Assembly: GCA_030867875.1 (NCBI GenBank)
Contig: JAOWCC010000019.1
Location: 110,736,047 to 110,800,046, forward strand
DNA: 64,000 bases
Direction of reading: 5' to 3'
Source of the DNA: Actinernus sp. WN-2022
Taxonomy: Eukaryota; Cnidaria; Anthozoa; Actiniaria; Actinernidae
The notes beneath the pieces are model-generated. The model was given only the letters and a program-made list of their open reading frames with translations, did not search any database and had not been told where the DNA came from. This document shows, piece by piece, positions 1 to 8,225 of this stretch. Positions within the stretch are counted from its first letter, which is position 1. Each line of letters starts with the position of its first letter. The translations under genes were made by a program, and so were the position numbers.

Positions 1-1088
1 TTTTTAATTATTAATAAATTATCTGCTCTTCCTTGAAACTTTAAAAGGGATTATTCTAAACTTGATAAAGAGGCACTTATGTCTGACCTAGGCAATTGTC
101 AACTGGTCTGAAGTTTTGCCCTGTGATAGTGATACTGCTGACGTCAACACACTTTTTCAGTCCTTTTACTCCTGTGTTAATGAGAGTATTAATAAGCATG
201 TTCCTTTACGTAAGCTTACAAGAAAAGAAATTAAGTCTTTGTCCAAGCCCTGGATTACATCGGCAATTAAAGTATCAATTAAGATCAAGTAAAAGTTCTA
301 CAAAAAATATCTTTTAACTAGAAATTCATATTACCTTACAAAATATAAATATTATCGTAACAAGATTAGTTACCTCCTTAGAGTTAGCAAGCAAAAATAC
401 TATCATAACTATTTCCTTGCAAATAGCAAACATATTAAAAATACATGGTCTGGGATAAAAGAGCTGATTACCCTTAAACCAAAAGGCTTAAATCCGCTCT
501 CAAAAATTGTTCTGAATAATTATACTATAGCAAATCCCAAGGCCATAGCCTCTGCTTTTAACAAATATTTTTCTAATATCGGCAAAAGGCTTGCAGATGA
601 AATGTCTCCTACTGATATTGAACATCAAGCTTTTCTAGGACCTTCACAATTCAATGGTTTTTATCTATTTCCAGTAACAGCTATGGAAATAGAGGATAAT
701 ATCTCTAGCTTAAACTCGTCCAAAGCAGCAGGCCCCTTTAGTATCCCTGTCTGCTTGTTAAAGCTCCTAAAGACTTGTTTGTCAACCCCCTTAGAAATTA
801 TTTATAATCTTTCTTTCAGCAGTGGCTGTGTACCAGACCATTTCAAATTAGCTAATGTCATCCCAGTTCATAAAAAAGATTCAGTTACATGCATGAACAA
901 TTATCGACCTAATTCTTTACTCTCTCTTTTTAATAAAATCCTGGAAAAGCTAATGTTCAAAAGATTAATCACCTTTACTAACAAACACAATATTCTATAT
1001 GATAAGCAATTTGGCTTTCGCGAAAAACATTTTACCATGCATGCAACTCTTTTAATTACTGATAAAATACAGGGAGCAATAGAAGATT
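1..1088 (+). pseudogene. Truncated non-LTR retrotransposon (N-terminal part of RT ORF2)
   Basis: Remnant of a LINE ORF2 of the Jockey/CR1 type, entering from the left edge. Broken reading frames give the linker between endonuclease and reverse transcriptase (around 140-600) and then the first RT blocks. The longest open stretch, 602-1090, shows the KAAGPFSIPVCLLK block, VIPVHKKDS and the NYRP/ILEKLMFKRL region, ending in IQGAIED. The catalytic YADD region is absent: the element stops near 1088, where minus-strand DIRS sequence begins. Several stops and frame changes lie before 600, so this is a dead copy. Family assignment is from RT block spacing; the exact clade is uncertain. Confidence 0.75.
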
Positions 1089-1705
1089 TCCTTAAATCGG
1101 ACCTAATATTATTGGCCAAAACTGTACAGGCTCTCTCTTCGTTCTCAATTAACCATCCATCATCGAGAAAAACGCAACGTTAACCCCGTGAATCCGCCAA
1201 TACTTCTCGAGCGGTTACAAACATGTGGTAAAGGATGAAAAAAACACCGAAATATCTAAACGAGCTGTTTCCTGAAAATTTCCACGCAAAATCCAAGAAT
1301 GTCTGCGGATGTTCAGGGTGAATGTCTATATGATGATACCCGCTTTTGAGATCGAAGGAAATCATATACGCTCCTTTTTGAAAATAAGACAAGGCGACTT
1401 TCCAGTCTTCATATTTGATATTTTCCTTCCTTAAATATTTATTCACATGTTAGTCCAAAATGAGTATCTTTTTCCCATTTGATTGAATAGAAACAGTTAG
1501 TGCATTAATGACGTAAGGAGGATTTGAAAGTCCGATTGCAAGAGCTTGGTAGTGGCCTGCTCTACAAATTATGATTGCATTAAAGCGGACTTAATATTTT
1601 TTAAACATTTACAAGCAAATTCTGTTCAAACGGCAAACTATAACCGTCGTTAATGACGGATGTCATAAACCTCGGGGCACCGATACTATACCAAAACTGA
1701 TGTTT
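1088..1705 (-). pseudogene. DIRS-like retrotransposon fragment, RT region (left of the Polinton)
   Basis: Minus-strand reading gives FWYSIGAPRF near 1680, NGKKILILD near 1460, then SFDLKSGYHHIDIHP near 1345 and a decayed catalytic DDG near 1150. These are the ordered blocks of a DIRS-type (tyrosine-recombinase retrotransposon) reverse transcriptase. Internal stops and frame changes mark it as decayed. The upstream, zinc-knuckle side of the same element lies beyond the Polinton at 16894-17351 in the same orientation, so the Polinton split this older element. Blocks and order are seen; DIRS membership is inferred from them. Confidence 0.7.
1701..1705. repeat. Left target-site duplication of the Polinton (TGTTT)
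   Basis: TGTTT directly precedes the first base of the left terminal inverted repeat and recurs directly after the last base of the right one (16889-16893). Five or six base duplications are usual for Polinton integrases. Confidence 0.8.
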
Positions 1706-2110
1706 AGTAGTATAGCCGGAGTCAAAATGATACCCGTTTTTGTTGTACAACAAAGTTCTAACGCAGTGTTCTATTTTTCACCCATTTAGCATTATGACAC
1801 CTCCTTAGAGCTTTTGTTCGCTATATTACCCCTTTTTAGCCCCAAAACAGCTATTTGATACCGAATTGCCTCACAAGGTATGTATTCACCCTCAGTTCCG
1901 ATATGGGTGGCAGAGTTGTTGCTTTCGGGCGTTGTTTTATGATATTCGTTGCTGCAGAGTTCCTCCAAGCTATTAGAGCCCGGCAGATATATACGAATAG
2001 ACAGTCTCATGGATAAAGCCACTTGTATATGGTTGATGCTTGGAAAGGATTACGAGTGTAAAAGTAGATCACCAATACCCTGTTCGAAATGTGGAATTGG
2101 ATGTCGCACT
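1706..2110 (+). repeat. Left terminal inverted repeat of the Polinton (405 bp)
   Basis: Reverse complement of 16427-16888, except that 57 bp present in the right copy are missing here, between positions 2061 and 2062 approximately. Outside the gap I noticed no mismatches. Identity ends at 2110/16427. The inner part carries the start of a small cysteine-rich reading frame. Confidence 0.9.
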
Positions 2111-2143
2111 AGTTATGGCCTTTGCGCTATTCGACGCCGGTAA
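2009..2143 (+). pseudogene. Truncated left copy of the TIR-borne cysteine-rich gene
   Basis: ATG at 2009 opens a 44-residue frame that starts MDKATCIWLMLGKDYEC and contains IPCSKCGIGC. It is the left-end partner of the longer cysteine-rich gene at 16003-16290, lacking 19 in-frame codons and diverging after LC at about 2130. The missing codons include one Cys and one His of the putative metal-binding set, so this copy is probably inactive. Beyond 2110 it follows the inner right-end copy rather than the outer TIR, which suggests that the left end preserves the older arrangement. Confidence 0.45.
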
Positions 2144-2271
2144 AATAGGCACCCCGCCCGCTCTGGTCACGATATAGATAGAAAAATTCGAACTAGACCA
2201 CATGATTTTAGTTCTAAGAAGAAAAAATCAAAACGAAGAAAAAGACCAAAAGCAAAACTGGACGTCTCCAG

Positions 2272-2333
2272 AACCTCTCTAGGAACCCCTTTCTCCTTTT
2301 TCCTTACTTCGCCTTTTTGTTCCTAGAGAGGTT
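2272..2333 (-). terminator. 15-bp perfect hairpin with adjacent T-runs
   Basis: AACCTCTCTAGGAAC (2272-2286) is the exact reverse complement of 2319-2333, with a 32-nt pyrimidine-rich loop. On the minus strand it is followed at 2257 by the first TTTT. It could stabilise the 3' end of the candidate ncRNA; an element-end function is also possible. Confidence 0.5.
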
Positions 2334-2356
2334 TTTGCTTATTACCGGGCCCGGCT

Positions 2357-2440
2357 TACTGTATTCGGTCTACTGTATTTGGTCCACTGTATTCGGTCTA
2401 CTGTATTCGGTCTACTGTATTCGGTCTACTGTATTTGGTC
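2357..2440. repeat. Six tandem 14-bp iterons
   Basis: Six contiguous copies of TACTGTATTYGGTC, starting at 2357, 2371, 2385 (first base C), 2399, 2413 and 2427; copies differ only by a T/C change at one place. A partial seventh lies at 2532-2546. Direct 14-bp repeats in a gene-free subterminal zone could bind an element-encoded or host protein. Confidence 0.85.
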
Positions 2441-2577
2441 CTATCTGGTTGAGGCACAACCGGCACCCGTGGGTCCCCTTTAAGATCCCTTGAGCTTCAC
2501 CCATGCACCCGACCCAGGATTGACGCTGTTTGTACTGTATTCGTTCGTCTTCTGCCACATCGACAGACGCGCTACGA

Positions 2578-2614
2578 CTTGTGTGATGTGGTGGAGCTTT
2601 TTCCATCACACAAG
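2578..2614. other. Hairpin A with loop complementary to hairpin B
   Basis: Perfect 11-bp stem CTTGTGTGATG (2578-2588) with 2604-2614, loop of 15 nt. The loop contains GGTGGAGC (2590-2597), the exact reverse complement of GCTCCACC (2665-2672) in the loop of the hairpin at 2652-2689. An 8-bp loop-loop (kissing) contact is possible on either strand. Confidence 0.8.
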
Positions 2615-2623
2615 CCGATCTAC

Positions 2624-2715
2624 CACACATGGCCCGTAGGATTCGAACCCCAGGTATATGATCGGCTCCACCTTTTCGATCATATACCTAGCGCAGAACC
2701 ATGAGGCCATGTGTG
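2624..2715 (-). other. tRNA-like fold with extended arm (hairpin B)
   Basis: An outer 11-bp stem pairs 2624-2634 (CACACATGGCC) with 2705-2715. Inside lie the B-box, a weak T-arm, and a 13-bp perfect hairpin AGGTATATGATCG (2652-2664) with 2677-2689 where a tRNA has its anticodon arm. The loop carries GCTCCACC. The anticodon stem is far too long and the T-stem is poorly paired, so this is not a normal tRNA gene; a tRNA-derived or tRNA-mimicking domain fits better. Confidence 0.6.
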
Positions 2716-2905
2716 CTAGACAGTGACGTAGGCGAAAAATATTGTACTTATGTCTTAAGCAATTGTCGTATGTTAATTAGCGCCACCCACGCGTTGTCTC
2801 GAAATTTACATATAAACCAAAACAACACGGTAATTTATACGATTTTGCTTTTAGTGAAGTTTAAATAAGATCCATGCCGATTTCTTTCAAAGGAGATATT
2901 TATTC

Positions 2906-3522
2906 TTACCCGACTAGACTGCCAAGTTTTTCTCGCATTTCCTTCCGCACTTCGGAGCGAATTTGTTCTACTTTTTTTTCGTTTATTTGTCCTTGAGTCT
3001 CTCGGCGAATTTCAGACCTCATAATCTCGTATTTATTTGCTTCAGCGAGGATGAGACTGTATTCAGAGTCAGATATGTTTTCATCGCGCAAGGCCTTCGA
3101 TACTAGATCACGAATCGTATTAATTTTCGCTCTAGCCAACATAGTGGTTTTCTCATGTTTAGATACTTTTATTCCTATTTTTTTAGCTCCAATGGTCGTA
3201 GATGCTGAAATTAATCCACATAAGCCACCAATAACACCTAATGGTAAACCAATCACTATTCCAAAACCAGTTAAAGCTATTCCCATTCCAGACCCAGATA
3301 ATAATACAGATAGACCTCCTGTTACCACAGCGACACCATGGACAATTCCTTGTGCGCGGCGTATTTCTTACGCACACCTTCATAGTGTTTTTCTTGAGTT
3401 TCGATATCTGAAAGAGTATCTCGGACCGTTTGCAACCGAAAATTATCTCCGCTAGCCCCGCTAGCCAGCGGCGGATAAATATCTGGTGCCGTTGGAAGTA
3501 GTTGAATCGAATCGCTTGCCAT
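2906..3522 (-). pseudogene. Polinton membrane protein gene broken by a frameshift
   Basis: ATG at 3522 opens 66 codons with a short helical segment (DTLSDIETQEKHYEGVRKKY) that ends at a stop near 3323. The continuation is in another frame: a long glycine-rich hydrophobic segment (LSVLLSGSGMGIALTGFGIV onward, 3310-3210), then a charged helical tail with VSKALRDENISDSEYSLI and closing at 2906. The two halves overlap in register near 3360-3345, and the second frame has no ATG of its own there, so a one-base indel is the simplest reading. The layout (coiled coil, hydrophobic hairpin, ISDSEY-type helix) resembles a recurrent unannotated protein of cnidarian Polintons. Role unknown; virion or membrane-associated by inference. 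Confidence 0.7.
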
Positions 3523-3538
3523 TACGTTATATCATAAC

Positions 3539-4204
3539 TTACTCAATCTTCAATAGGTATCGTATAGGTCGACCACGGAAGTCTATAATATTTCCTTTTT
3601 CGTCTCTAAGTGTCAGGCGAAGGCTGTTTCGTCTTGTCCCTAGAGATCGTATGGGCAAGGGAAGCCATTGATTGTAAGTAGATTCTGTAAACCTAAGGCC
3701 CTCGAGATTAAAGATAGCCAGTACGTTTGATTGCTTTCCATTAAGAATTGAGAAGCTAGGATCCACCACATCACAATAGATATATACATAGCGAAGAAGT
3801 CGTACCACCAGTTTGTATTCTCCTACTTTGAGTGACACATTATCCCCTTCTGGAGTACCCTTGATATTAAACGAATCGCAGAGATTCTTACTGAACAGGA
3901 TTGGTTTCTTAATTTTTAGAATCCAAAACTTCCTATAATCGCGGTCTACGAATTCCAATAAACCAGCAGTAACCGCGGGTTTGAGGGCGTCCATCAAGAT
4001 GTTTATATTGTAATTCCCCGGCTTAAGTTCATAAGGAATCCGTATCTCACCTGGGGCATTCCAAGTGAATGAAGCTTTCTCTGATAGGTTCCACCAACCG
4101 TTCTCAAAAGCGACCTCGATTAGAGAAATATTATGGATGTAAATAGGTTCTTGAAAGTAGACCGTATGATCAGTCGAGGTAGTGGTGACATTTAAGATTA
4201 CCAT
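3539..4204 (-). CDS. Putative minor capsid (penton-like, single jelly-roll) protein
   Basis: A 221-residue protein with ATG at 4204. It is beta-rich, begins with an extended strand region (TVYFQEPIYIHNISLIEVAF), has an IPYELKPGNYNINILMDAL block near residue 55, and ends LTLRDEKGNIIDFRGRPI. This N-terminal EPI block, GNYNI block and C-terminal DxxGxxIDFRG signature match the layout of a widespread Polinton protein generally taken as the penton-type minor capsid protein. No transmembrane segment. It is divergently transcribed from the 499-residue gene over 158 bp. The structural-protein role is family-based inference; a structure prediction showing an eight-stranded jelly roll would settle it. 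Confidence 0.5.
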   Translation of the reverse strand: MVILNVTTTSTDHTVYFQEPIYIHNISLIEVAFENGWWNLSEKASFTWNAPGEIRIPYELKPGNYNINILMDALKPAVTAGLLEFVDRDYRKFWILKIKKPILFSKNLCDSFNIKGTPEGDNVSLKVGEYKLVVRLLRYVYIYCDVVDPSFSILNGKQSNVLAIFNLEGLRFTESTYNQWLPLPIRSLGTRRNSLRLTLRDEKGNIIDFRGRPIRYLLKIE

Positions 4205-4362
4205 ATTAAAGCCTGAAGTTTACTTCGATATGATATTAACATACGTTCTTTACTTCACGATATTAACATATGTCATAACTTTAATACGTATCAATATCAA
4301 ACAGATTAGTCAAGTGGATGAATCGAACGGATTGATTGGCCCGGCGCCAAGGATAAGAAACC
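4205..4362. promoter_or_regulatory. Divergent intergenic region
   Basis: AT-rich 158 bp between divergent starts at 4204 (minus) and 4363 (plus). It holds two direct repeats of the type GATATTAACATAYGT (about 4233-4247 and 4258-4272). No TATA box can be assigned with certainty. Probably contains promoters for both genes. Confidence 0.4.
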
Positions 4363-5862
4363 ATGCCTAGTCTCCAAGCGAGAGTTTATTTCGACGGTGA
4401 TTGGGGTGACTATATCGCACCTCGCAATGCAAAGGCTTTAGCGGCCTTTAAGAAAAATTATCCTCACGCGGACTTCGATAAGTTCTCAGCTAGGACAACG
4501 GCATCCGACATACATGATGAGTCTACATACGAGACTAGAATCATGTTTTACGATGGTGGGCAGCATTGGAATATGAGTGGTCTCATACCAGTAGATGTCA
4601 GAAATCGTCTACACGAAGCGTTACGCGTGACAGCGCAAAAACATGCGGTGGCCGCATTCGGCAGGGGTTTTCCACTTCCATTCAGAAGGACTGATTTTAA
4701 GTATCCAGTTCCAGCCGTTTCCTGGGCACACGTCGCTAAAGACATATACCCAATCGTACAAACTCTAAGGATCTACGTAGCAAAAGATCGACTATTTACG
4801 TATGAGCCGCGACATATCTTTCAAGAGCTAGGACTTGATCTTAGTGATAAAATAAAAAATAAAGATCCGAGCTATGCCCTGCGAGACAGTATTGCTAATG
4901 CTAACGATAGAATGGGAAAAACGAATAAGTCGTTCGATGTTGAACCAATGAAACTTTGGCAGCACCAATTATGTTTCGCCGTTTGGTGTGCTACGGCAGG
5001 CTGTGGCGTATCGTTCGACGACCATCTTTCAGACAATGCGCCAATCATTGACAATATTCGGAGTTTTTATCGATTTCATGTATACTATACGATCAGGCGA
5101 GTACTGTTTGAATTGGGAGTCCCACTCCCCAGGGAAAGCATATTCAATAAGTTTAACAACGTTCCATGGAATTACGTCATATATGACAAGATCAGAAGAG
5201 AGTTCGGTGCTTATGAAATCGACTTTACCACACGTCGAAATGATATGAATGAGAAGCACTACAACTGGTTCGTTCCACAGAATGGGAAAGGATTGACAAA
5301 GGCTGGGATGGTCCGAATTAATGCGTCAATAATGGTATATTTGTTTTGTGTCTTATCATCCCAGGCTTCAACCGGCTCACCAATCGTAGGATCGAAGTCC
5401 TCAGCCGCCCAAAATAGATTCGATACGATGTTTGAAAATGCCATCATAGAATCGGCTTCAGACACTCTAGCCCAATACCGAGAATCTATTAAGGATATTA
5501 GTTCTCGTCTAGATCTAGCAGTTGCGAAGGATTGTCTGTTAATGCCTAGCTATATGATTATCTTTAAGGGCGTTACGTACGTAAACAGCCTACGAACGGC
5601 AAATAAACCTGGTATCAGTTTAGGAATAAACGATGACATCAATCTTAACGAAAAATCTCCACCACCAGCCCCTATGGAAGGCTCGAAACCAAAGACGAAT
5701 AAACCTGCTACAGACAGCGGAGCCACGACTGATACGACCGCTACGATTGATACGATACCACACAGTCGACAAAGTCGCGGCGCATCGCCAACGAATCACG
5801 AAACCAATTTAGCAATCGTGGGTATTGTGGCCGGCGTAGCCTCATGGATGATATTTCGTTAG
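4363..5862 (+). CDS. Large Polinton protein of unknown function with C-terminal membrane anchor
   Basis: 499 residues, ATG at 4363. No catalytic motif recognised. The central part has a cysteine-containing block FAVWCATAGCGVSFDDHL (about residues 207-224) followed by RFHVYYTIRRVLFELG, and NVPWNYVIYDKIRREFG near 275. The C-terminal third is Pro/Thr/Lys-rich low complexity (about 430-475) and closes with one hydrophobic segment, LAIVGIVAGVASWMIF. This suggests a globular domain tethered to a membrane by a flexible tail. It resembles a recurrent unannotated cnidarian Polinton protein; a role in the virion or its envelope is guesswork. Its stop is interleaved with that of the convergent 5859-6887 gene on the four bases TTAG. 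Confidence 0.85.
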   Translation: MPSLQARVYFDGDWGDYIAPRNAKALAAFKKNYPHADFDKFSARTTASDIHDESTYETRIMFYDGGQHWNMSGLIPVDVRNRLHEALRVTAQKHAVAAFGRGFPLPFRRTDFKYPVPAVSWAHVAKDIYPIVQTLRIYVAKDRLFTYEPRHIFQELGLDLSDKIKNKDPSYALRDSIANANDRMGKTNKSFDVEPMKLWQHQLCFAVWCATAGCGVSFDDHLSDNAPIIDNIRSFYRFHVYYTIRRVLFELGVPLPRESIFNKFNNVPWNYVIYDKIRREFGAYEIDFTTRRNDMNEKHYNWFVPQNGKGLTKAGMVRINASIMVYLFCVLSSQASTGSPIVGSKSSAAQNRFDTMFENAIIESASDTLAQYRESIKDISSRLDLAVAKDCLLMPSYMIIFKGVTYVNSLRTANKPGISLGINDDINLNEKSPPPAPMEGSKPKTNKPATDSGATTDTTATIDTIPHSRQSRGASPTNHETNLAIVGIVAGVASWMIFR

Positions 5863-6887
5863 CGCTGACGTTTCAACGATTTATATTGCTCTACTAGGAA
5901 TATGACCACAGCTACAATGAGTAGCCAGGCATTCTTGGCAAGGAAGCCGAAAACTTCTCCAGCTGTACGGAATATGAAACTCGCAATAGCGCCTATCGCC
6001 GCAGGTAGCACGTTAGCCAACTTTTTTCCAAGATCCTTCAAAGCCTCACCAACTCCCTTAGCAACGGAAGCCAAGCCTTTTGTCAATATACTAACGACGG
6101 TACCAATTACGGCACCAGCGACAGCTAACACTCCAATCGCCGTAAATCCATGTTTCTTGAAGATGGCTTTTATGCGGTCTCGTAACGACATACGATCTTT
6201 GATGGCTTCTATTTCTTCCTCGATCTCCTGTTTCTGATCCTCTAGCGCTGCTACTTTATTCTTTGCCACTTCATATTCTGGAGTTCCCTTAGTTAATGAA
6301 TCCATCTCTTTTATTTCCTCGGCCTTTTGTTTATCTTTTTCGGTGGCCATATCCTCTTTCATACTAATCTCCTTTTCCGCAGTAGGTCCAAGAGCGTTTT
6401 TAAGCGTTTTCGGTAATACGTTGGGAGTGTCTACGGCATCCGACAGTAAGTATGATCCAGCATTTTTACGATTGAGTCTTATCACGACCCTATCATAGTC
6501 ATCCAAACTAGCAGTGAACTTCGTTAGATCTGCTTTTGGAAACTTTATAGTTATTTGGTCCTGTGCATTTTCAGTCCGTCTTTTCAGTCTTTCAAATAGC
6601 GTTTCCGCAGTACTACTGCCTGCCGTAAATTGCGTTTCCGCATCATCACCTCGATTGACTAATTCTATATACTCAGCCGAACTGGTTCCCCAGTTACTAC
6701 GATTTTTCCATAGCCTATCGCGTATGCTTTTCGTCGTATTTTTGAAGCTATGCTTAGCTCTATTCCACCAATCCATTTCTGCCTCACCATCATCAGGTCT
6801 AATCTCCGCCCATTCTTCGGCAGTAAGATCATTCACATCGGCTCTACCTTCTTCAGATATAGGATCGAAGTCTAAAGTTTCTTCCAT
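5859..6887 (-). CDS. Polinton coiled-coil membrane protein
   Basis: 342 residues from ATG at 6887; an upstream in-frame GTG at 6896 is less likely. The N-terminal third is acidic and soluble. Around residues 190-235 a strongly charged coiled coil (KVAALEDQKQEIEEEIEAIK) precedes RIKAIFKKHGFTAIGV and at least three hydrophobic or amphipathic segments, including AAIGAIASFIFRTAGEVF and AWLLIVAVVIFLVEQ at the C-terminus. The combination is typical of an unannotated cnidarian Polinton protein; membrane remodelling or envelope function is possible but unproven. It is divergent from the capsid gene over a 62-bp spacer. Confidence 0.85.
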   Translation of the reverse strand: MEETLDFDPISEEGRADVNDLTAEEWAEIRPDDGEAEMDWWNRAKHSFKNTTKSIRDRLWKNRSNWGTSSAEYIELVNRGDDAETQFTAGSSTAETLFERLKRRTENAQDQITIKFPKADLTKFTASLDDYDRVVIRLNRKNAGSYLLSDAVDTPNVLPKTLKNALGPTAEKEISMKEDMATEKDKQKAEEIKEMDSLTKGTPEYEVAKNKVAALEDQKQEIEEEIEAIKDRMSLRDRIKAIFKKHGFTAIGVLAVAGAVIGTVVSILTKGLASVAKGVGEALKDLGKKLANVLPAAIGAIASFIFRTAGEVFGFLAKNAWLLIVAVVIFLVEQYKSLKRQR

Positions 6888-6949
6888 ATTGAACACTTGA
6901 TATGTGATATAATATTAGTATTGGCGATATATTCAATTGTGAAACAAAC
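6888..6949. promoter_or_regulatory. Compact divergent promoter between membrane protein and capsid genes
   Basis: Only 62 bp separate the ATGs at 6887 (minus) and 6950 (plus). The spacer is AT-rich, with TGATATAATATTAGTATT, which could serve as a TATA-like element in both directions. Confidence 0.4.
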
Positions 6950-8200
6950 ATGATATCAACGAAGCTCCATCCTGACTATTCTCCTAGAGAAGGTAGATCT
7001 CTTAAAGCCAGTCGTGTGTTCCATCGTGTAACTTTCACTCCTTCATCAGCCAATCCGGGGGAAACTTTAATTGTTAATGTTCCTACGTTAGGCGAAAATA
7101 GACTTCTAGTACCTGGTAGTCTAGCCCTTAGTGCCAATATCGCTCTATCCGGGGGTCATACCGACAACTATTTGGTGGCCAATGTTGGACGTTGCATAGT
7201 CTCAAAGCGAGTCGTATGGATGGGAACTACTAGATTAGAAGATCTAAGTCGACCCGATCTACTACAGGTATATAGCGATCTATACCTATCTGATGTAGAA
7301 CGAGAGAATAGTGTAGAGCGGGGCATTCAATCTGCTAATGTGAACAAACTTCGTTCAAAGGCCAGTAACGCATCTACGTCTAATGCGGCTGATAATGCGA
7401 CACTAGCGGCATACGGTAGCGTATATAAGATACCTATTGATCATGAAGTTATCACAACCCATGGCGTCTTTTATCCACATGCGATTCGAGATAAGATGTC
7501 ATTTCATTTGACACTGGCACCGGCCATAGACGTCATAGTCGGATCCGACAGTACGAAAGTAGGAACGTACAAACTATCGAACATTGAACTAGAATATGAA
7601 GTCATCGAAAGTCTCGATCTTGCGTCGCGGGCCAATAGTACCTACGCCAGCGGTAAAGCATTTCTGTATAACCATTATGAGAACTTCAAAACCGTCTCAA
7701 TCAATCTAGCCACCGATACACTAGTATCTGAAAGCATAAACGTACTTCGTCTCTCTCTCAATGGCATTCTTCTTCTATTTGTGGATCCTCATGTGGCAGG
7801 CACTAGAGATAGTGAGAAATTCGTAAATCCAGGAATCACCAAGGTCGAGGTACACGTCAATGGCATTCCTAACGCTCTATATTCTTTTGGGATGCTACCA
7901 AAGGATTTATGGAAGTCAGCGAATAATTGGTTTGTCCCGCGTTTCGGAGAGGCTGCCGCCGCTACATCCATGACGCATAAGAAGTTCTTTGAGAACAAGT
8001 TTGCCGCACTCATCGATTGTCGCACCTCGCAAACCAGTATAGTTCATGGAGATGGTTTAGCCCAACAAGATGCTGGAGCATCCATTCGCCTTAGGATTCA
8101 TCGCAGTGGAGGCTCAGGTACGGTGAACATGCACATATTCGTGCTTTCTGATGCACAAGCAACTATTGAACAAGGAATGCTACAAAATGTTTATCACTGA
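6950..8200 (+). CDS. Major capsid protein (double jelly-roll, hexon-like)
   Basis: 416 residues, ATG at 6950. The protein that would build the icosahedral shell. The N-terminal jelly-roll shows the family landmark block: LVPGSLALSANIALSG (about residues 36-51), NVGRCIVSKRVVWMG, VYSDLYLSDVEREN and RGIQSANVNKLRS. The second half (about 175-416) is again beta-rich, with YKLSNIELEYEVIESLDL and VNMHIFVLSDA near the end. Length and block order fit Polinton/adintovirus capsid proteins (roughly 400-650 residues; this is a short one). No stops or gaps. The packaging ATPase starts 25 bp downstream, the usual capsid-ATPase neighbourhood. The jelly-roll fold is inferred from family blocks. Confidence 0.85.
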   Translation: MISTKLHPDYSPREGRSLKASRVFHRVTFTPSSANPGETLIVNVPTLGENRLLVPGSLALSANIALSGGHTDNYLVANVGRCIVSKRVVWMGTTRLEDLSRPDLLQVYSDLYLSDVERENSVERGIQSANVNKLRSKASNASTSNAADNATLAAYGSVYKIPIDHEVITTHGVFYPHAIRDKMSFHLTLAPAIDVIVGSDSTKVGTYKLSNIELEYEVIESLDLASRANSTYASGKAFLYNHYENFKTVSINLATDTLVSESINVLRLSLNGILLLFVDPHVAGTRDSEKFVNPGITKVEVHVNGIPNALYSFGMLPKDLWKSANNWFVPRFGEAAAATSMTHKKFFENKFAALIDCRTSQTSIVHGDGLAQQDAGASIRLRIHRSGGSGTVNMHIFVLSDAQATIEQGMLQNVYH

Positions 8201-8225
8201 CGTATTCATTAATGTACTCATTAAC

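Larger units (their letters stand above)
2254..2715 (-). ncRNA. Candidate RNA polymerase III transcript, structured (about 450 nt)
   Basis: Read on the minus strand, an A-box-like TGGCCTCATGG (2709-2699) is followed 50 bp later by a perfect B-box GGTTCGAATCC (2649-2639), the spacing of a type 2 Pol III promoter. Downstream there is no TTTT on the minus strand until 2257-2254, where several T-runs follow (the A-runs at 2222-2257 on plus). Between promoter and T-runs lie a tRNA-like fold, a second strong hairpin, six 14-bp iterons and a 15-bp terminal hairpin. No ORF of interest is present. Adenovirus VA RNAs are the obvious analogy (small Pol III RNAs of related viruses), but no sequence relation is claimed. 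Promoter boxes, hairpins and T-run position are seen; transcription is inferred. Confidence 0.45.

Noticed and set aside
2624..2715. Ordinary tRNA gene
   Set aside because: B-box and outer stem fit, but the anticodon stem is 13 bp with a 12-nt loop and the T-stem is poorly paired; called tRNA-like instead.
3323..3365. Programmed ribosomal frameshift in the membrane protein gene
   Set aside because: No canonical slippery heptamer is evident near the junction; a simple indel explains it.
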